DNA from: Przewalskia tangutica
Taxonomy: Eukaryota; Streptophyta; Magnoliopsida; Solanales; Solanaceae
Direction of reading: 5' to 3'
DNA: 64,000 nt
NCBI GenBank assembly: GCA_029844215.1
Contig: CM056730.1
Span: forward strand, 48,744,924 to 48,808,923
The position numbers were made by a program, and so were the translations under genes. Numbering within the stretch: position 1 is the first letter of the stretch; each line of letters starts with the position of its first letter. The notes below the pieces were generated by a model. The model searched no databases, was not told where the DNA came from, and worked only from the letters and a program-made list of their open reading frames with translations. Shown piece after piece: positions 1-11,566 of this stretch.

Positions 1-233
1 GTCACGACCCGACCTCTGGCCCGTGACTGGTGCCTTACCCCGGGCACCCTAGTGATACAATCATCAGAGAAAATCAGCGGAAATAAAAACTTAAGCATGA
101 ATCAAGACATAAAATAAGCAATAGGCTAACCAAAACGGTTACCTTCCTGTATATATATCAAAATTGAACAGTTAAATCCCTTACAAACCCTGCCCACAAC
201 AGTACTACAGACCTCTAAGAATGTAACCACAAC

Positions 234-258
234 TACGACGGGACAGGGCCCCGCCATA
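234..258 (-). other. Conserved GC-rich hairpin near LTR end
   Basis: Read on the minus strand: TATGGCGGG, a short GCCCTG-type loop, then a nearly perfect complementary arm. The same hairpin sits about 200-260 bases from the 3' tip of every complete LTR here, including the distant E and H types. Its role is unknown; a structured part of the RNA leader is an inference. Confidence 0.6.
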
Positions 259-708
259 CCCCTGAATGTAAGTACCTACAACAACAGGGGACTATACCAA
301 AGATAAGCCTCCGGAGAAACGGAGCTTCCCGAACGCTGAACTGTGATCCTATGAGCGAGGATCAACAACTGGTGTACCTCTACCTACGGCATGAACGCAC
401 TTCAAGGAGGTCAAGATAACAGGTACCAAGTATGTGAAACTGAAAATATTGTAAATGAAATCATAACAGTCTATAAAAAAAACAGGAGACATGTATGATA
501 ACCAAAGTACAGTCCACAATATATAAGCAGTCATGTCAAGTCAGGGACTCACGCCCTCAAAGTCGTCACTCAAATATAACTATAGGTCTCACGTCCACAA
601 CATCAATCATGCCCGTGGAATACCTTCCTCACTGCCGGCAGTCTATGATATAATAACACCAAGAAGTACACATGAACACCAGGTCCCACCTGTGTCATAG
701 AAACCGTA

Positions 709-1440
709 CGGGGCAAGTACGAAGGCATAGCTACCAGATCCAACCTGCATCATCAACTGACCGGGGCAAGTACGAAAGCCAGCTACCAGAACCTACCGTA
801 CCAATAATACTAAACAACCATATCACGAAGCTGACACGTGGCAAGTGCGATAGCCTCTACCAGATCCTCCCTGCGCCACGTAGCTGACGGGGGCAAGTAA
901 CCAGGCTAACCACCAGATCACAACCGTAAGTCACGAAGCTTCGTCCAAACACTGACTCGCGAAGCTGACACGTGGCAAGTGCGATAGCCTCTACCATATC
1001 CTCCCTGCGCCACGTAGCTGAGGGGTGAAAGTAACCAGGCTAACCACCAGATCACAACCGTAAGTCACGCTACTTCGCCGCGAAGCTGACACGTGGCAAA
1101 TGCGATAACCTCTAGCAGATCCACTCTGCGCCACGTAGCTGACGGGGGCAAGTAACCAGGCTAACCACCAGATCACAACCGTAAGTCACGGCCGTCCAAA
1201 CACCGACTCGGGTCGACACGTGGCAAGTGCGATAGCCTCTACCATATCCTCTCTGCGCCACGTAGCTGACGGGTGAAAGTAACCAGGCTAACCACCAGAT
1301 CACAACCGTAAGTCACGCTACTTCGCCGCGAAGCTGACACGTGGCAAATGCGATAACCTCTAGCAGATCCACCGTCACGTAGCTGACGGGGGCAAGTAAC
1401 CAGGCTAACCACCAGATCACAACCGTAAGTCACGAGACTT
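709..1440 (-). repeat. ~121-134-bp tandem repeat in A's LTR
   Basis: Four to five units begin near 827, 961, 1082, 1209 and 1330. Each contains GACACGTGGCAAGTGCGATA and a GTAACCAGGCTAACCACCAG segment. Shorter relatives with GGGGCAAGTACG lie at 709-800. D has the same array with fewer full units, so copy number varies within the subfamily. Open frames predicted here follow the repeat and are not genes. Confidence 0.85.
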
Positions 1441-2434
1441 CGCCACAAACCGAACGGGCACGGCTAACTACCAGAACCAAAGCCGAATCAGCCACGACCG
1501 GGGTAAGTACGAGAGCCAACTACAAGATACCAAAGCCGAATTAGTAAAACCTCATGGAGAGCTAGTCCATGGAACAACAATCCTAATGGAACCATACCCG
1601 TGGGCCACCCAACGTGTCAGTAGGTCCAAGGATATAACGAGATAACCGGCCCTCCATCGAGAGACTCGGTAGCACAGAATCAAAACACTTGCACAACAAA
1701 GGCTAGCACAACAAGCATAGGCAAGTCAACGTACTCATAGACTTTTATTTTATTACAACAAATTCGGATTTTAACCCCAATGTACTACGCATTTTAACAC
1801 TTTAAAAGATCAATTTCTTTCACAAAAAGTCACACGATACTCGTAGTATCAAAATAGAGTAACTGTCTTTTTTAAGTAAACCAAAACAATTTCCATACCT
1901 TCTTTTGAAATAAACCAATTTAAGACAAAACCATGCTTTCTTTTTAAACTATTTTAAGACAAAAACCCTGCCTTCCTTTTTAAACTATTTTAAGACAAAA
2001 ACATGCCTTTCTTTTAAACCAAAACACTTTAGTTCCTCGAATCTCCTTTCTTTTAGAAATCAAGTTCCTTACTTTGGAATTTAAGAAAAATCAATACTTG
2101 TTATTAATGATCTTATTAAAGCAGCCATGATCTAGGAAATGTAATACAATTTTGTCTTATCTTAGCTTCTATGCAGATGGAGGTTTCTACTGGTTTTAAT
2201 ATAATTAATTATTAGTCAATACATTTTCCTTTATTAACGCTACAGTGGTTTGTTCGATACTTTTTCTCATTTTCGAAATCAATATACTGTTTCCTTTTAA
2301 AACCCAATTACCCATTCTCATAAAAGCGGTTTCACAACTTTTTAATACAAACCAAGTCCTTACAAATTCACATCAAGTCATTTATAAGTCAAGTCTCTTA
2401 TCCTTTTTAAAAACCACAAACCATTTCTTTACCT

Positions 2435-2486
2435 ACATAAAGTTGTTATAACAAACTTCCCATAAAGCCGTTATAACCCTTTATGT
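2435..2486 (-). other. Conserved LTR stem-loop (A)
   Basis: Arms ACATAAAG..GTTATAAC and GTTATAAC..CTTTATGT flank a loop that reads CTTTATGGGAAGTT on the minus strand. The loop recurs in all other complete elements (in E with one change), while the arms differ between subfamilies yet still pair. Confidence 0.7.
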
Positions 2487-3422
2487 TTTAAACCAACCAA
2501 ATTCGTTTAGCACACGTACGTATTCCGTACTACATAGTTCACACAATCATGCTAGAAAAGATAGGAAGAGGTTCACATACCTCGCGACGATTATCGACAA
2601 TTAGCAAAACGCTCCAAAGTACTGTAACCCTGCTAGCCTTATCTACCCTCCAAGTAGAATACGCTACTCGTAGTACTTCAACCTATAAAGGCCACAAAAC
2701 GTCTATCAACTTCTAGATCCCTTCGTAGAACATTTCTAAATACAAGGTTCCATATTCTACGAAAAATTCGACAAAGACCTCCCCGCAACCACATAAATCT
2801 CCTCCTCTATCAAGGCCCGCTACCAAGCCAACAACTCCAAGGGGGTTACACGTCTAACCGGACGTGTACGAAACTGCCCCACAATAATACTACAAGTTCA
2901 TCAGAATACAAATCCAATGTAAATACAGTTCAATTCTTAACAATATTCATTCTACATATAGTATACTCAACTATACATTACTACAACATGTAATATCCAA
3001 TTACAATAGGGGGATAAAGATCATTACCTCGATAAGCCCAAAATTATGCAAGATTATAAGTCGATCCTGAGCAAGGTTTAGCTCCTATTCAGTACGCTCC
3101 AAACCGCTCCAAGCAAGCCTTAGAAGTTTCTAACAACTTCTCTTAAACACTTCAACTCAAAAAGTGAAGAACACTTAGGCTACAATTTGGCAATGTTTCG
3201 GCCAAGGGGTAGTTTTAGGGGCTAGGGTATGAAATATTTTCTAACTTTTGGTTAATAATCTTCCTAATACACTAAGGAAGAACACTTAAGAGTTTAAGAA
3301 TTTTTGGACAAAGTTTGGTTAAGGGAGAGGGGTGTTGGACGAGAACTACAACAAAGGGAGGGAGTATTTTTGCCTTGGAATTTCTCAAGTGTGGATGAAG
3401 AAGTCTTGCAACTTAAGGGGGG

Positions 3423-3430
3423 TATTTATA
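3423..3430 (-). promoter_or_regulatory. TATA box of A's 3' LTR
   Basis: TATAAATA on the minus strand, about 520 bases into the LTR. It is followed by a CTTCATCC-type segment that also lies just downstream of the TATA boxes in D, B and H. The G-box-like palindrome is about 190 bases upstream. Confidence 0.65.
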
Positions 3431-3949
3431 GGACATTCAAGGGCTAGGATTGAAGCAAGTGTGTGGTCTAGATTGGGCCATGTGTGTGTGGGTCCCACTT
3501 ATCTATCTACTCCACAAATATCTTGCAAGACTTTGACCAAATGTTTTAAGTCTTTTTCATGCCAAAAACGTGTAAATCATGTCCAACAATTCGTCCACCA
3601 AGTGGAACCTAGGGGTGACACATGTCGCCCTCCTATCGGTCCAAAATATTTCATCTTCCGAAAATATCCGTAATGCCAAAAATCCAAAAATAAAGTGGGC
3701 CTCACAAAACCGTAAATTCTCCCGTGGGCCCCGCGTGACCAATTCCGGAAATAAAATCCCATAATTCTCAAATATTCCAAAAAGTCTGAATACCAAATCT
3801 GGGAATCCAATTCCCTTTAACGAACATTTTTCCTTCTCAAAATTCGGAAACTTTTCCGTCGAAAAATCACATCTTTCTTCCTTTCCAAAATTATCAGATT
3901 CTCGCACGCACGCCCTCACATACATACCCTGGAACTACGGGGTGTAACA

Positions 3950-3984
3950 TTCTTCCCCCCTTAGAAACATTCGTCCCGAATGTT
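3950..3984 (-). other. Polypurine tract and inverted repeat of A
   Basis: On the minus strand TAAGGGGGGAAGAA directly abuts the LTR start and should prime plus-strand DNA. Just before it AACATTCG and CGAATGTT (3966-3984) form a perfect 8-bp inverted repeat with a 3-base loop, shared by every element in the window. Confidence 0.85.
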
Positions 3985-4320
3985 CCTTCTAAGTCTCAAA
4001 ACATACATGCGGCGGTATAGTCTTCACTACTATACTTACCAAACCAACCATGCCACCAATGGCCATAGTATAATCATACGCGCAAAACTCAATCCAAGCC
4101 AACGAGGAATCACCTCTAACGTGTATAACAACACAAAATCTTCCACCCATGGTCTAAAGGATACTCCCTTCGCATCTTCACTTCACCACAAAATGATCTC
4201 TTTATTCGTAACACACGCTCACTTCTTTCCTTACTCGTCGCACTTTCTCGTAGACACCCGAACTCTCTCTAGTACACATACCATACTCCACCATCGCTTG
4301 GCCAAAACTGGAGTCACTCT
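3985..4320 (-). other. A internal 3' tail, left piece
   Basis: Untranslatable internal DNA between the polypurine tract and the H insertion. It matches the tails of G (18069-18380), D (about 29780-30128) and B. The plus-strand frame at 3980-4381 crosses the H junction and is spurious. It resumes at 14011. Confidence 0.75.
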
Positions 4321-4706
4321 TGTTATACCGTATTTCAGAGTATGCGTAAGGACGTACGTAGAAAATTTGAACTTGTACTAAGGCTTGGCCGAATTAATTT
4401 TGTTCACAGCACCCGTTTAGAGTCGTTTTTCGACGAAACGTTTTCACAGCTTTCGTAGGGGAATTTCCGGCTATGTCATTTTTAATTTTTGCGGATTTTT
4501 CCGAGAGACGAAACGTGTTGGGCCAACAAGAGGGCGCCACTTGGCACCTCCCATTGGCGACGTGAGGGCTCTGATTGGACGAAATGGAGAGGTGTAGTTG
4601 GTAGGATATTTTGTGTGTTAGTTGGCCTAGGACACATGGGTGAATCTTGCCCTACACTTGCCTAGCACTTACTAAATCTTGGCCATTGGTTGGCCTTCAC
4701 TTGACC

Positions 4707-4714
4707 TATAAATA
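4707..4714 (+). promoter_or_regulatory. TATA box of H 5' LTR
   Basis: TATAAATA in the setting TTGACCTATAAATACC, shared with B (32975) and H's 3' LTR (11954). It lies about 386 bases into the LTR, with a CTTCATCC motif about 24 bases downstream. Confidence 0.7.
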
Positions 4715-5596
4715 CCCCCTTAGAGATGAAGAGTTCTTCATCCACAAAAGCTTTCCAAGTCTAAAAATCCTCTCCTCTCCCTTTGTTAGCAAATCGTCCA
4801 ACACCCCCTCCTCGAGAAGCTTGGCGAGGCTACCCCACCCCTAGCCTAGCCAAAATCTACCCTCCCTTGGTAGAAAAGTTGTCTTCTAGTATCGTTATAA
4901 TGCCCAAAAATACCCTAGCCCAAATCCCTTAGTCTTTAGTAGAAGTTGTGAAGAACTTCTAAGGTTTCTCGAGCTACCTGAGCGCATACAACTTAGAGCT
5001 AAACCTTGCTCAGCGCGACTTTATCTAGGACATTATTGGGCTTACCGAGGTAACTAATCCTAACCTCTTTTGAATTAGAGAATACTTACTGTTGTAGTAT
5101 TAGAACAAGTATTAGATACTTAGAAGAATATCGCAGAATAGAATTGAATCATTATCACGCAGAAGGGTTTAAAAGAAGAATAATTGAACTGACTCACTTA
5201 GACTGTTTTCACAATGAGACTTACATAGCTCACGGGTAGGGTTGTGCTGCCCGACTTACCGTAGAATTATGAACCTCTGTTTAGAATGACCTTGAGTAGT
5301 CTAGACTTTGATTGATGTCTGTGACTATTATAGGTGACTCTGCGCGACATATTCAACTTGGCGGTGGTTTTACGAGAAGGTATGTGATTCTTCCTAAAGC
5401 ATGATATTTTACAATATATAGTACGGTAGACGCATACGTGTTAATCGAATAATACTTATGGTAATGCCTCACGCTTAAGCTCGAATAATACTTACGGAAT
5501 GCCTCACGCTTAAGCACGAATAACAAAGAATCAAAACATTTCAAAAGAATCTCGATCATTTTTAATGAAGATAAATACTTGGTTTTTAAAACAAAG

Positions 5597-5644
5597 CTTA
5601 AGAGTTATACTAGCTTTATGGGAAGTTAGGTATAACAACTTAAG
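5597..5644 (+). other. Conserved LTR stem-loop (H type)
   Basis: CTTAAG..GTTATAC pairs with GTATAAC..CTTAAG around a loop containing CTTTATGGGAAGTT. The arm sequence differs from the A/D/B/C/G type but still pairs; the loop is the same. A second copy is at 12865-12912. Confidence 0.7.
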
Positions 5645-5869
5645 AAAGATAAAAAGGAACTGTTTACTTGTTTGTTTATAAAAGCCTTGTATTGATTTCT
5701 GTTAAGTGTAGTAAGATTGTTTGATAAGTAGACATGTTATGATGCTACCTGTGTTAGTGTCTTGTAATGATGTGTAAGGGGGTCATTCTTTGCTGTTACG
5801 TTGCTAACCGGTAAGTCCATTGTATCGTTATTGTATCACCTACCCTCGATCGTTATACCGCGGCTTGCC

Positions 5870-6110
5870 CCCTTGATGCGGGTCTATACGGCTATGCGGT
5901 CGTGAGACTATGCGGAGCGCCGTATGCTCCGGATTGATCATTCCGGCGTTTAGCTCGACGCGGATTCCTATGCGCGTCCGCTGAGACTACGCGGTCTTTG
6001 AGGCTATGCGGGTTGCGGAGCCTAGGCGGACGCCGGGGTCGCTGCCCCGGCGCGAAATATCTCACGCGGTGCGTATGGGACCCATGCGGCCGCGGAAGTC
6101 GGGGCTAGGC
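5870..6110 (+). repeat. TATGCGG-rich short repeat array in H 5' LTR
   Basis: GC-rich stretch with TATGCGG or close variants every 20-25 bases, in an otherwise AT-rich LTR. The cleaner copy is at 13141-13400. C's LTRs carry the same type of array in reverse orientation (about 39720-39990 and 45530-45800). Confidence 0.75.
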
Positions 6111-6703
6111 ACGCAGAATGATACTATGGGCGATTGGCCTTGCTTCGATCATTCGCGCCTAGAATAGACTGCTACGCTTTCCTATTCTTTGTTGTTTGTG
6201 ATGTGGCACTATGTGCAATTGAACCGATTGTATTTGTGAAAAGGTTTTGAATACTCGATTTCATTTAAGTACTTTATAGTTTCACATACTTGGTACTGTT
6301 GTAATCGACCTCCTTCGGGGCCGCGTTCATGCCGCAGGTAAGGGCAGTGCTAGATCCACATCCTTAGGATCTTTGCGTTGGTGTCGAGCTCCATCTTCTC
6401 CGAGGCTCTACTTTTGGGTATGATCTCCCAGTATTGTAGATAGTTTTGTGCTGATCGAGTATGGCGGCCCTGTCCCGCCATAGTTGTTTACTTCCAGAGG
6501 TCTGTAGTACTATTGTACGGTTGGGATGTAATCGCAAAACTTGAGTTATTTATATTATGCCGAAAGGCAAGCTTTTCATCGATAAAGCGTGTCTTATTTT
6601 ATAAATCGCTTCTGCCTTGTTTTATATTCCGCCGTTACTCGATGTATGACTACTGGGTGCCATGCAAAGGCACGACCACGCCCCGAACGGGTCGTGACAA
6701 AAG

Positions 6704-6714
6704 TGGTATCGAGC
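6704..6714 (+). other. Primer binding site of H
   Basis: TGGTATCGAGC, four bases after the LTR. It is the initiator tRNA-Met site TGGTATCAGAGC with one base missing at CAG. The same loss is seen in B, C and G but not in A, D or E. Confidence 0.85.
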
Positions 6715-6901
6715 GATTAATCCTCGGAAAGTGTCTGCATCAGATCCGCAGAGTCTTGATTATCGGTGTGTTGTGCACCACACCAATAATCGTGAGGCTA
6801 TAGGATATTTAGGATTGGTTTCTATTCTTCTCATTCCGAGATCGTGCTTTAGAGTCGTGTTATAGGTTGACCCTCTAACGTATTCCTTTCCCGTAATGCT
6901 T

Positions 6902-8200
6902 ATGCCTCCACGTAAGGCAACCCGCCCGTAAGGCAAGGCAGGAGCCGCTAGCAGACACCCAGAGTCACGAGGGCTCAGCCCGTCTATACCGTAGACGGCG
7001 AGTTCTATGACGCCGCCGCCCCAAAGAGACCACGCACCCACACCTCATGTCCCACAGCCTGGGGCGGAGGAGTTAGGGTACAAGGAGATGGCCCAGCTTT
7101 TGGCTAAAGTTGTGGCCCAATACGAGGAGAGGTTGGATGCGACAGTTCCAGCTCCAGCTCCAGTCGCACCCGTAGTGCACCCGAGGGCAGATAGTTTGAG
7201 GCTACGAGATTTCTTGAGTTGTAGCCCGCCAGAGTTTTACGGGTCGAGGTCGGAGGATGATCCGCTGGAGTTCATCCGTCACCGCAGAGGATTACGCGGT
7301 GATCGTGGCTTCAGGATCGAGGTCGTGACATTCGGTTCGCATCGGCCGCGTGATACCGCATAGTCGATTGGTTTGATTCATGGAGCTTTCGGGAGAGCAT
7401 GCACTCCAGCAGATGGGATGAGTTTTCAGAGGCTTTTCTCACACACTTCTTGCCTCCGCAGATGAGGAGGGCACGAGCTGATAGATTCTTGTTGCTGAGG
7501 CAGGGAGGACGCACAGTGAGGGAGTACAATGTCGAGTTTGATTCTTTGGCTCGATATGTCCTCGTGACCGTAGCAGAGATGGAGGACAGGGTGCATCGCT
7601 ATGTCACTGGGCTGGATGATTACATGGCCGAGTCTTGTGCGGGTGTGTCCCTTCAGCCAGGCATGGACATAACCCGTATGCAGGCTCATGCACTGGGTTG
7701 TGAGGAGCGTAGAGACCGCCGGTAAGCGATATCAGCAGAAGAAGGCCAAGACGGCCGGTTCTTTGGTGGTCCTCGTGGTGGGCATCGCCAAGTCCAGATT
7801 TGCACCACACCCGCAGAGCGCCCTACCTCATTTTCAAGACACCAGAGCGGTCGGGGCGTGTCGTGGCCCCAGGATCGCGGATTTCTGGTAGCAGGGTGCT
7901 AACTGCTCGAGGTCCGCTCGGTGCCCGCTGTGGCGATACCATTCGGGAGCAGACTCGAGCTTGATATACTTGTGGCCGCAGGTCACTTTGCGAGTTTGTC
8001 CGACCGGCGCGCTGTGGTAGGCTCACCTACGTGGTGCGCCGCTTCTTCATCCTCGACAGCTACTCGCCGAGGGCAAGGTACACATGGATCAGCGGGTCGC
8101 GCAGAGGTCGTGGCGCAGTCCCAGCTTCTAGCGGTCCTCGTAACCGCATATATGCTTTGTCCACCGACAGATCGGAGGCCTCACCGATGTCGCCACGTAC
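6902..8200 (+). pseudogene. gag: H gag (broken)
   Basis: Gag forms the virus-like particle and binds RNA. The start MPPRKAT is shared with the other gag copies. The retrotransposon-gag domain is readable in pieces: MAQLLAKVVAQYEERLDA and the DFLSCSPPEFYGSRSEDDP segment at about 7088-7290, then FSEAFLTHFLPPQMRRARAD through EMEDRVHRYVTGLDDY at 7420-7625, ending near LGCEERRDRR (7725). After 7730 frames change and no clean zinc knuckle can be read. Breaks are mostly one-base indels against G's gag, so the gene may be less damaged in reality. Confidence 0.85.
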
Positions 8201-8214
8201 CTTATCGGTTCGGG

Positions 8215-11200
8215 TTTGATGTGTATGCTTTGATAGATCCGGTTCTACTGGCCCCATATATCTCCCTTGTTGCTAGTAGGATAGGGATAGAGCCCGAGTC
8301 CATAGACCCTTTCGAGGTAGCTACGCCTGCTGGTGATTCGGTGGTAGCTCTGGCGGTATATAGAGCTTGTCCCGTGACTATTTGCGCTTGACCCCAGCCG
8401 ACTTGATAGAGTTGAGATGATTGACTTCGACGTGATTATGGGATGGATTGGCTAGCTTCGCTACGCCAATGTAGACCGCAGAGAGTAGTACGGTTCCAGC
8501 TTTCTGAGGAGCCATTGTTGAGTGAGGAGCACCAGACGCCGAGGGTAGGTTTATTTCCTACCTCAAGGCTAGGAAGATGGTGCAGGCGGGTATATCTACC
8601 ATCTCGTTCGGTGTTTGATATCAAGTCGCGCACCAGATTTTCACCGATTCGTGAGTCACGAGTTCCCGCACGTGTTTCGGATGACCTCCGGGTATCCTCC
8701 CGAGAGGAGATTGAGTTTGTATTGACATATTGTTGCACACTCGCCTATTTCCATTCCGCCATACGTAACGGCACCGCCGAGTTGAGAGAGTCAAGGATCA
8801 GCTTAGAGATTTGCCGAGAAGGGTTTTATCGCACCTAGTGTTTCTCCCGGGCGCGCGGTATTGTTCGTGAAGAAGAAGGACGACGCCGCGCATGTGTTGA
8901 CTACTGCACGGTGAACAAAGTGACCATTAAGAACATATACCCCTTCCTGTGATTGATGATTTGTTCGACCGGTGGCGCGAGATGTTTCTCCAAGATTGAT
9001 CTGCGTCGCTATCATCGAGTTCGTGTCGAGAGGTGGATGTCCCAGGATCGCATTCGGACCCAGACGCATTATGAGTTCGTGGTCATGTCTTTTGGTTGAC
9101 CAATGCTCGTGGTATTCATGGATTTGATGTACCGAGTTTTCAAACAATTTTTGTAAACGTTTGTGATAGTTTTATTTGATGATATACTGGTTTATTCTCG
9201 CCAGAGCGAGCACGCGAGCATTTGAGGATCAGGCCGATAGCTTCCAGACCAGCTTGTACGCCAAGTTTTCCAAATGTGAGTTTTGGTGACTTCGCATGGC
9301 GCTTGGGCATATTGTCGGGCTGATGGCATTCGAGTGGATACGCCAAGATCGAGGCGCAGACTTGGCCTAGACCTACTACTCCGGCAGAGGTTCGCAGCTT
9401 ACGGGCCTTGCAGGATATTATCGGCGGTTCGTGGAGAAGTTTGCTTCTATCTTCGCACCATTGACTAGCCGACTCGTGGCGCCAAGTTTGATGGTGATGC
9501 TTGTGGAGCGGTGGTTTCCAGCTGCCGAAGAGAGACTAACGATCCGCCTCGTCTTACTCTTCCGCAGGTCCAGATGGTTATGTCGTGTATTGTGATGCGT
9601 CAGGCATCGGGCTGGGAATTGATGCAGCATGGCAGAGTTATAGCATATGCATCCCGACAGCTGAAGAAACACGAGAGGAACTACCCCACCCATGATTTAG
9701 AGTTGGCACCGTGATTCACGCCAAGATCCGAGGCACTATTTGTATGGGGTTCACGTGGATATTTATACGCACCACAAGAGCCTCCAGATATCTTCACCAG
9801 AGGAGCCGAACTTACGGCAGAGACGGTGGTTAGAGTTGCTTAAGGATTACGATGTTGATATCCCGTACCACCCGGGAAGGCCAATGTTGTGGCAGATGCC
9901 TTAGTCGTAGGTCGATGGGAGCTTATCGGATGTGCAAACGGCGAGAGGACATGGTTCGTGATTTGCATCGATTAGCGAGCCTTGGTGTCCGCTTTGATTG
10001 ATTCCGATAGCAATGGGGTTAGAGTTCGTGAGGTTGCCGAGTCTTCCATCGCCGAGAGGTGAAGAGGCAACAGCTCGAGGATCCGCTTTGGCACGTTATC
10101 GTGATCTGACTCTTCGTGAGAGCAAGCGGTCCTTTGAGGTAGCATCGATGGGGTGCTAAGGTTTGAGGGCGTTGTGTGTTCCAGATGTTTCGTGACTTCG
10201 CAGCAGTTCTTGGGAAGCACACAACAAGCATTTCTATCCATCCGTGGTCGATCAAGATGTACCACGACCTTAGATCCGTGTATTGGTGGGATGGCTTGAA
10301 GAGGACATTGCGCAGTTCGTAGCTCGGTGCCGTGTTGTCGGCAGTGAAGGTAGAGCACCGAGGCCCGTGGTTTGTTACTGACGATTGAGATCCCGACCGG
10401 AAGTGGGAGGTAATCAACATGGACTTCATCACGTGATTACCTCGCACTCGGAGGAGACATGATTCTATATGGGTTATCGTCGACAGTCGACGAAATCAGC
10501 CCACTTTCTTCCCGTTAGGACGACTTTCTACCGAGGATTATGCCGACTTTACATCCGAGAGATCGCCGACCGCATGGAGTCCCTAGTTCGATCATATCGC
10601 ATGCAGAGGAGCCCGGTTACGCTAACTTCTGAGGTCCTTCCAGAGGGTTTAGGACGCAGTGAGCCTCGAGCATCGCATTTCATCCACGCATGTATGACAG
10701 CAGAGCGCACTATCCGCACTTCGAGGATATGTCGCGAGCCCGTGTTATTGACTTCGTGGTAGTTGGGAGGATCATTTGCCTCTAGTTGAGTTTCGTGATA
10801 ATAATAGCTACCACCCAAAGATTCAGATGGCGCCATGAGGCCTTGTATGGAGGAAGTGCAGATCGCCTATAGGTTGGTTCGATGTGGGCGAGGTGCGGCT
10901 AGTGGGACCAGATTTGGTGCAAGCAGTGGATAAGGTGAAGCTTATCCGAGAGCGACTATCGACACCGAGTCGCATGTAAGTCGATGCAGATCATCGCCGT
11001 CAGCATCCGGAGTTCGCAGATGATTGGGTTTTCCTAGCGTCACCCATGGCGGTGTGATGAGATTCGGGAAGAAGGAAACTCACCAAGGTACATTGGGCCG
11101 CTTCAGATTGTCCGCAGGTGCAAGGTTGCCTACGAGTTAGATCTGCCGTCCGATCCGAGGCATGCATCCGGTGTTTCACGTATCTATGCCGAGGAGATGT

Positions 11201-11424
11201 ATCGGGATCCATCTAGTGGTACACCCGATTGACGATGTCCAGTGATCGAGGGGTTATCGTATGAGGAGATTCCCATAGCGATAGTCGATCGTCGTGTTAG
11301 GCGTCATGACGAAGGACGTGGCTTCCACAAAGTCTTGTGGCGAACGAGCTCAGGAGGAGATGACGTGGGAAGCCGGCGAGGACATGAGACAGAAGTATCC
11401 TCACCTATTCCCACACCTCCGTAA
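8215..11424 (+). pseudogene. pol: H pol: PR-RT-RH-IN-chromodomain (broken)
   Basis: Each enzyme block is recognisable by comparison with E. Protease: DVYALIDP near 8218-8240, where the expected DPGST is disrupted by a missing base. Reverse transcriptase: about 8410-9210, with the catalytic box reading LFDDILVYS at 9172-9198 (E has FIDD). RNase H: about 9570-9920, including ASRQLKKHERNYPTHDLEL (9649-9705). Integrase: about 10130-11050, with first catalytic Asp at 10422-10424 in NMDF and a KSAHFLPV segment at 10490-10515. The chromodomain-like end is about 11240-11424, ending near YPHLFP. Frames change repeatedly, so no polyprotein could be made from the sequence as given. Confidence 0.87.
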
Positions 11425-11535
11425 TTCACTTTCCTACTTGTAAATTTCCATTATCATTTATGCCTAAGTGTTGTTTTGTGGCCGTGTGTGGCATTTGCTA
11501 ACTGCTTAAGCTTTTTCGATAATCGTTTGAGAAGG

Positions 11536-11566
11536 AACATTCGGACGAATGTTTCGGCGAGGAGAA
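11536..11566 (+). other. Polypurine tract and inverted repeat of H
   Basis: AACATTCG, a 2-base loop and CGAATGTT (11536-11553), then the degraded purine tract GGCGAGGAGAA against the 3' LTR. Other elements have AAGGGGGGAAGAA here. Confidence 0.8.

Larger units (their letters stand above)
1..3949 (-). repeat. 3' LTR of element A
   Basis: A 3.95-kb LTR read on the minus strand. It starts at 3949 with TGTTACACCCCGTAGTTCC and ends at base 1 with the CGGGTCGTGAC tip. It is closely similar to D's LTRs (24488-28436). In minus order it holds a G-box-like palindrome (about 3612-3632), a TATA box (3423-3430), an AT-rich middle with a stem-loop (2435-2486), a minisatellite (709-1440) and a GC-rich hairpin (234-258). 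Small open frames inside it, for example at 3557-3925, are shadows of conserved LTR DNA. Confidence 0.93.
4321..6699 (+). repeat. 5' LTR of element H
   Basis: 2379 bases, from TGTTATACCGTATTTC to GGGTCGTGACA. It pairs with 11567-14010 and differs from it mostly by one-base gaps at CAG, CTG, CCG and GG sites rather than by C-to-T changes. It contains a TATA box, a stem-loop and a TATGCGG-rich array. It holds no gene. Confidence 0.93.

Noticed and set aside
8443..8838. 131-codon plus-strand frame in H as a separate gene
   Set aside because: It is an off-frame shadow of the broken RT region; the true frame aligns to E's reverse transcriptase.
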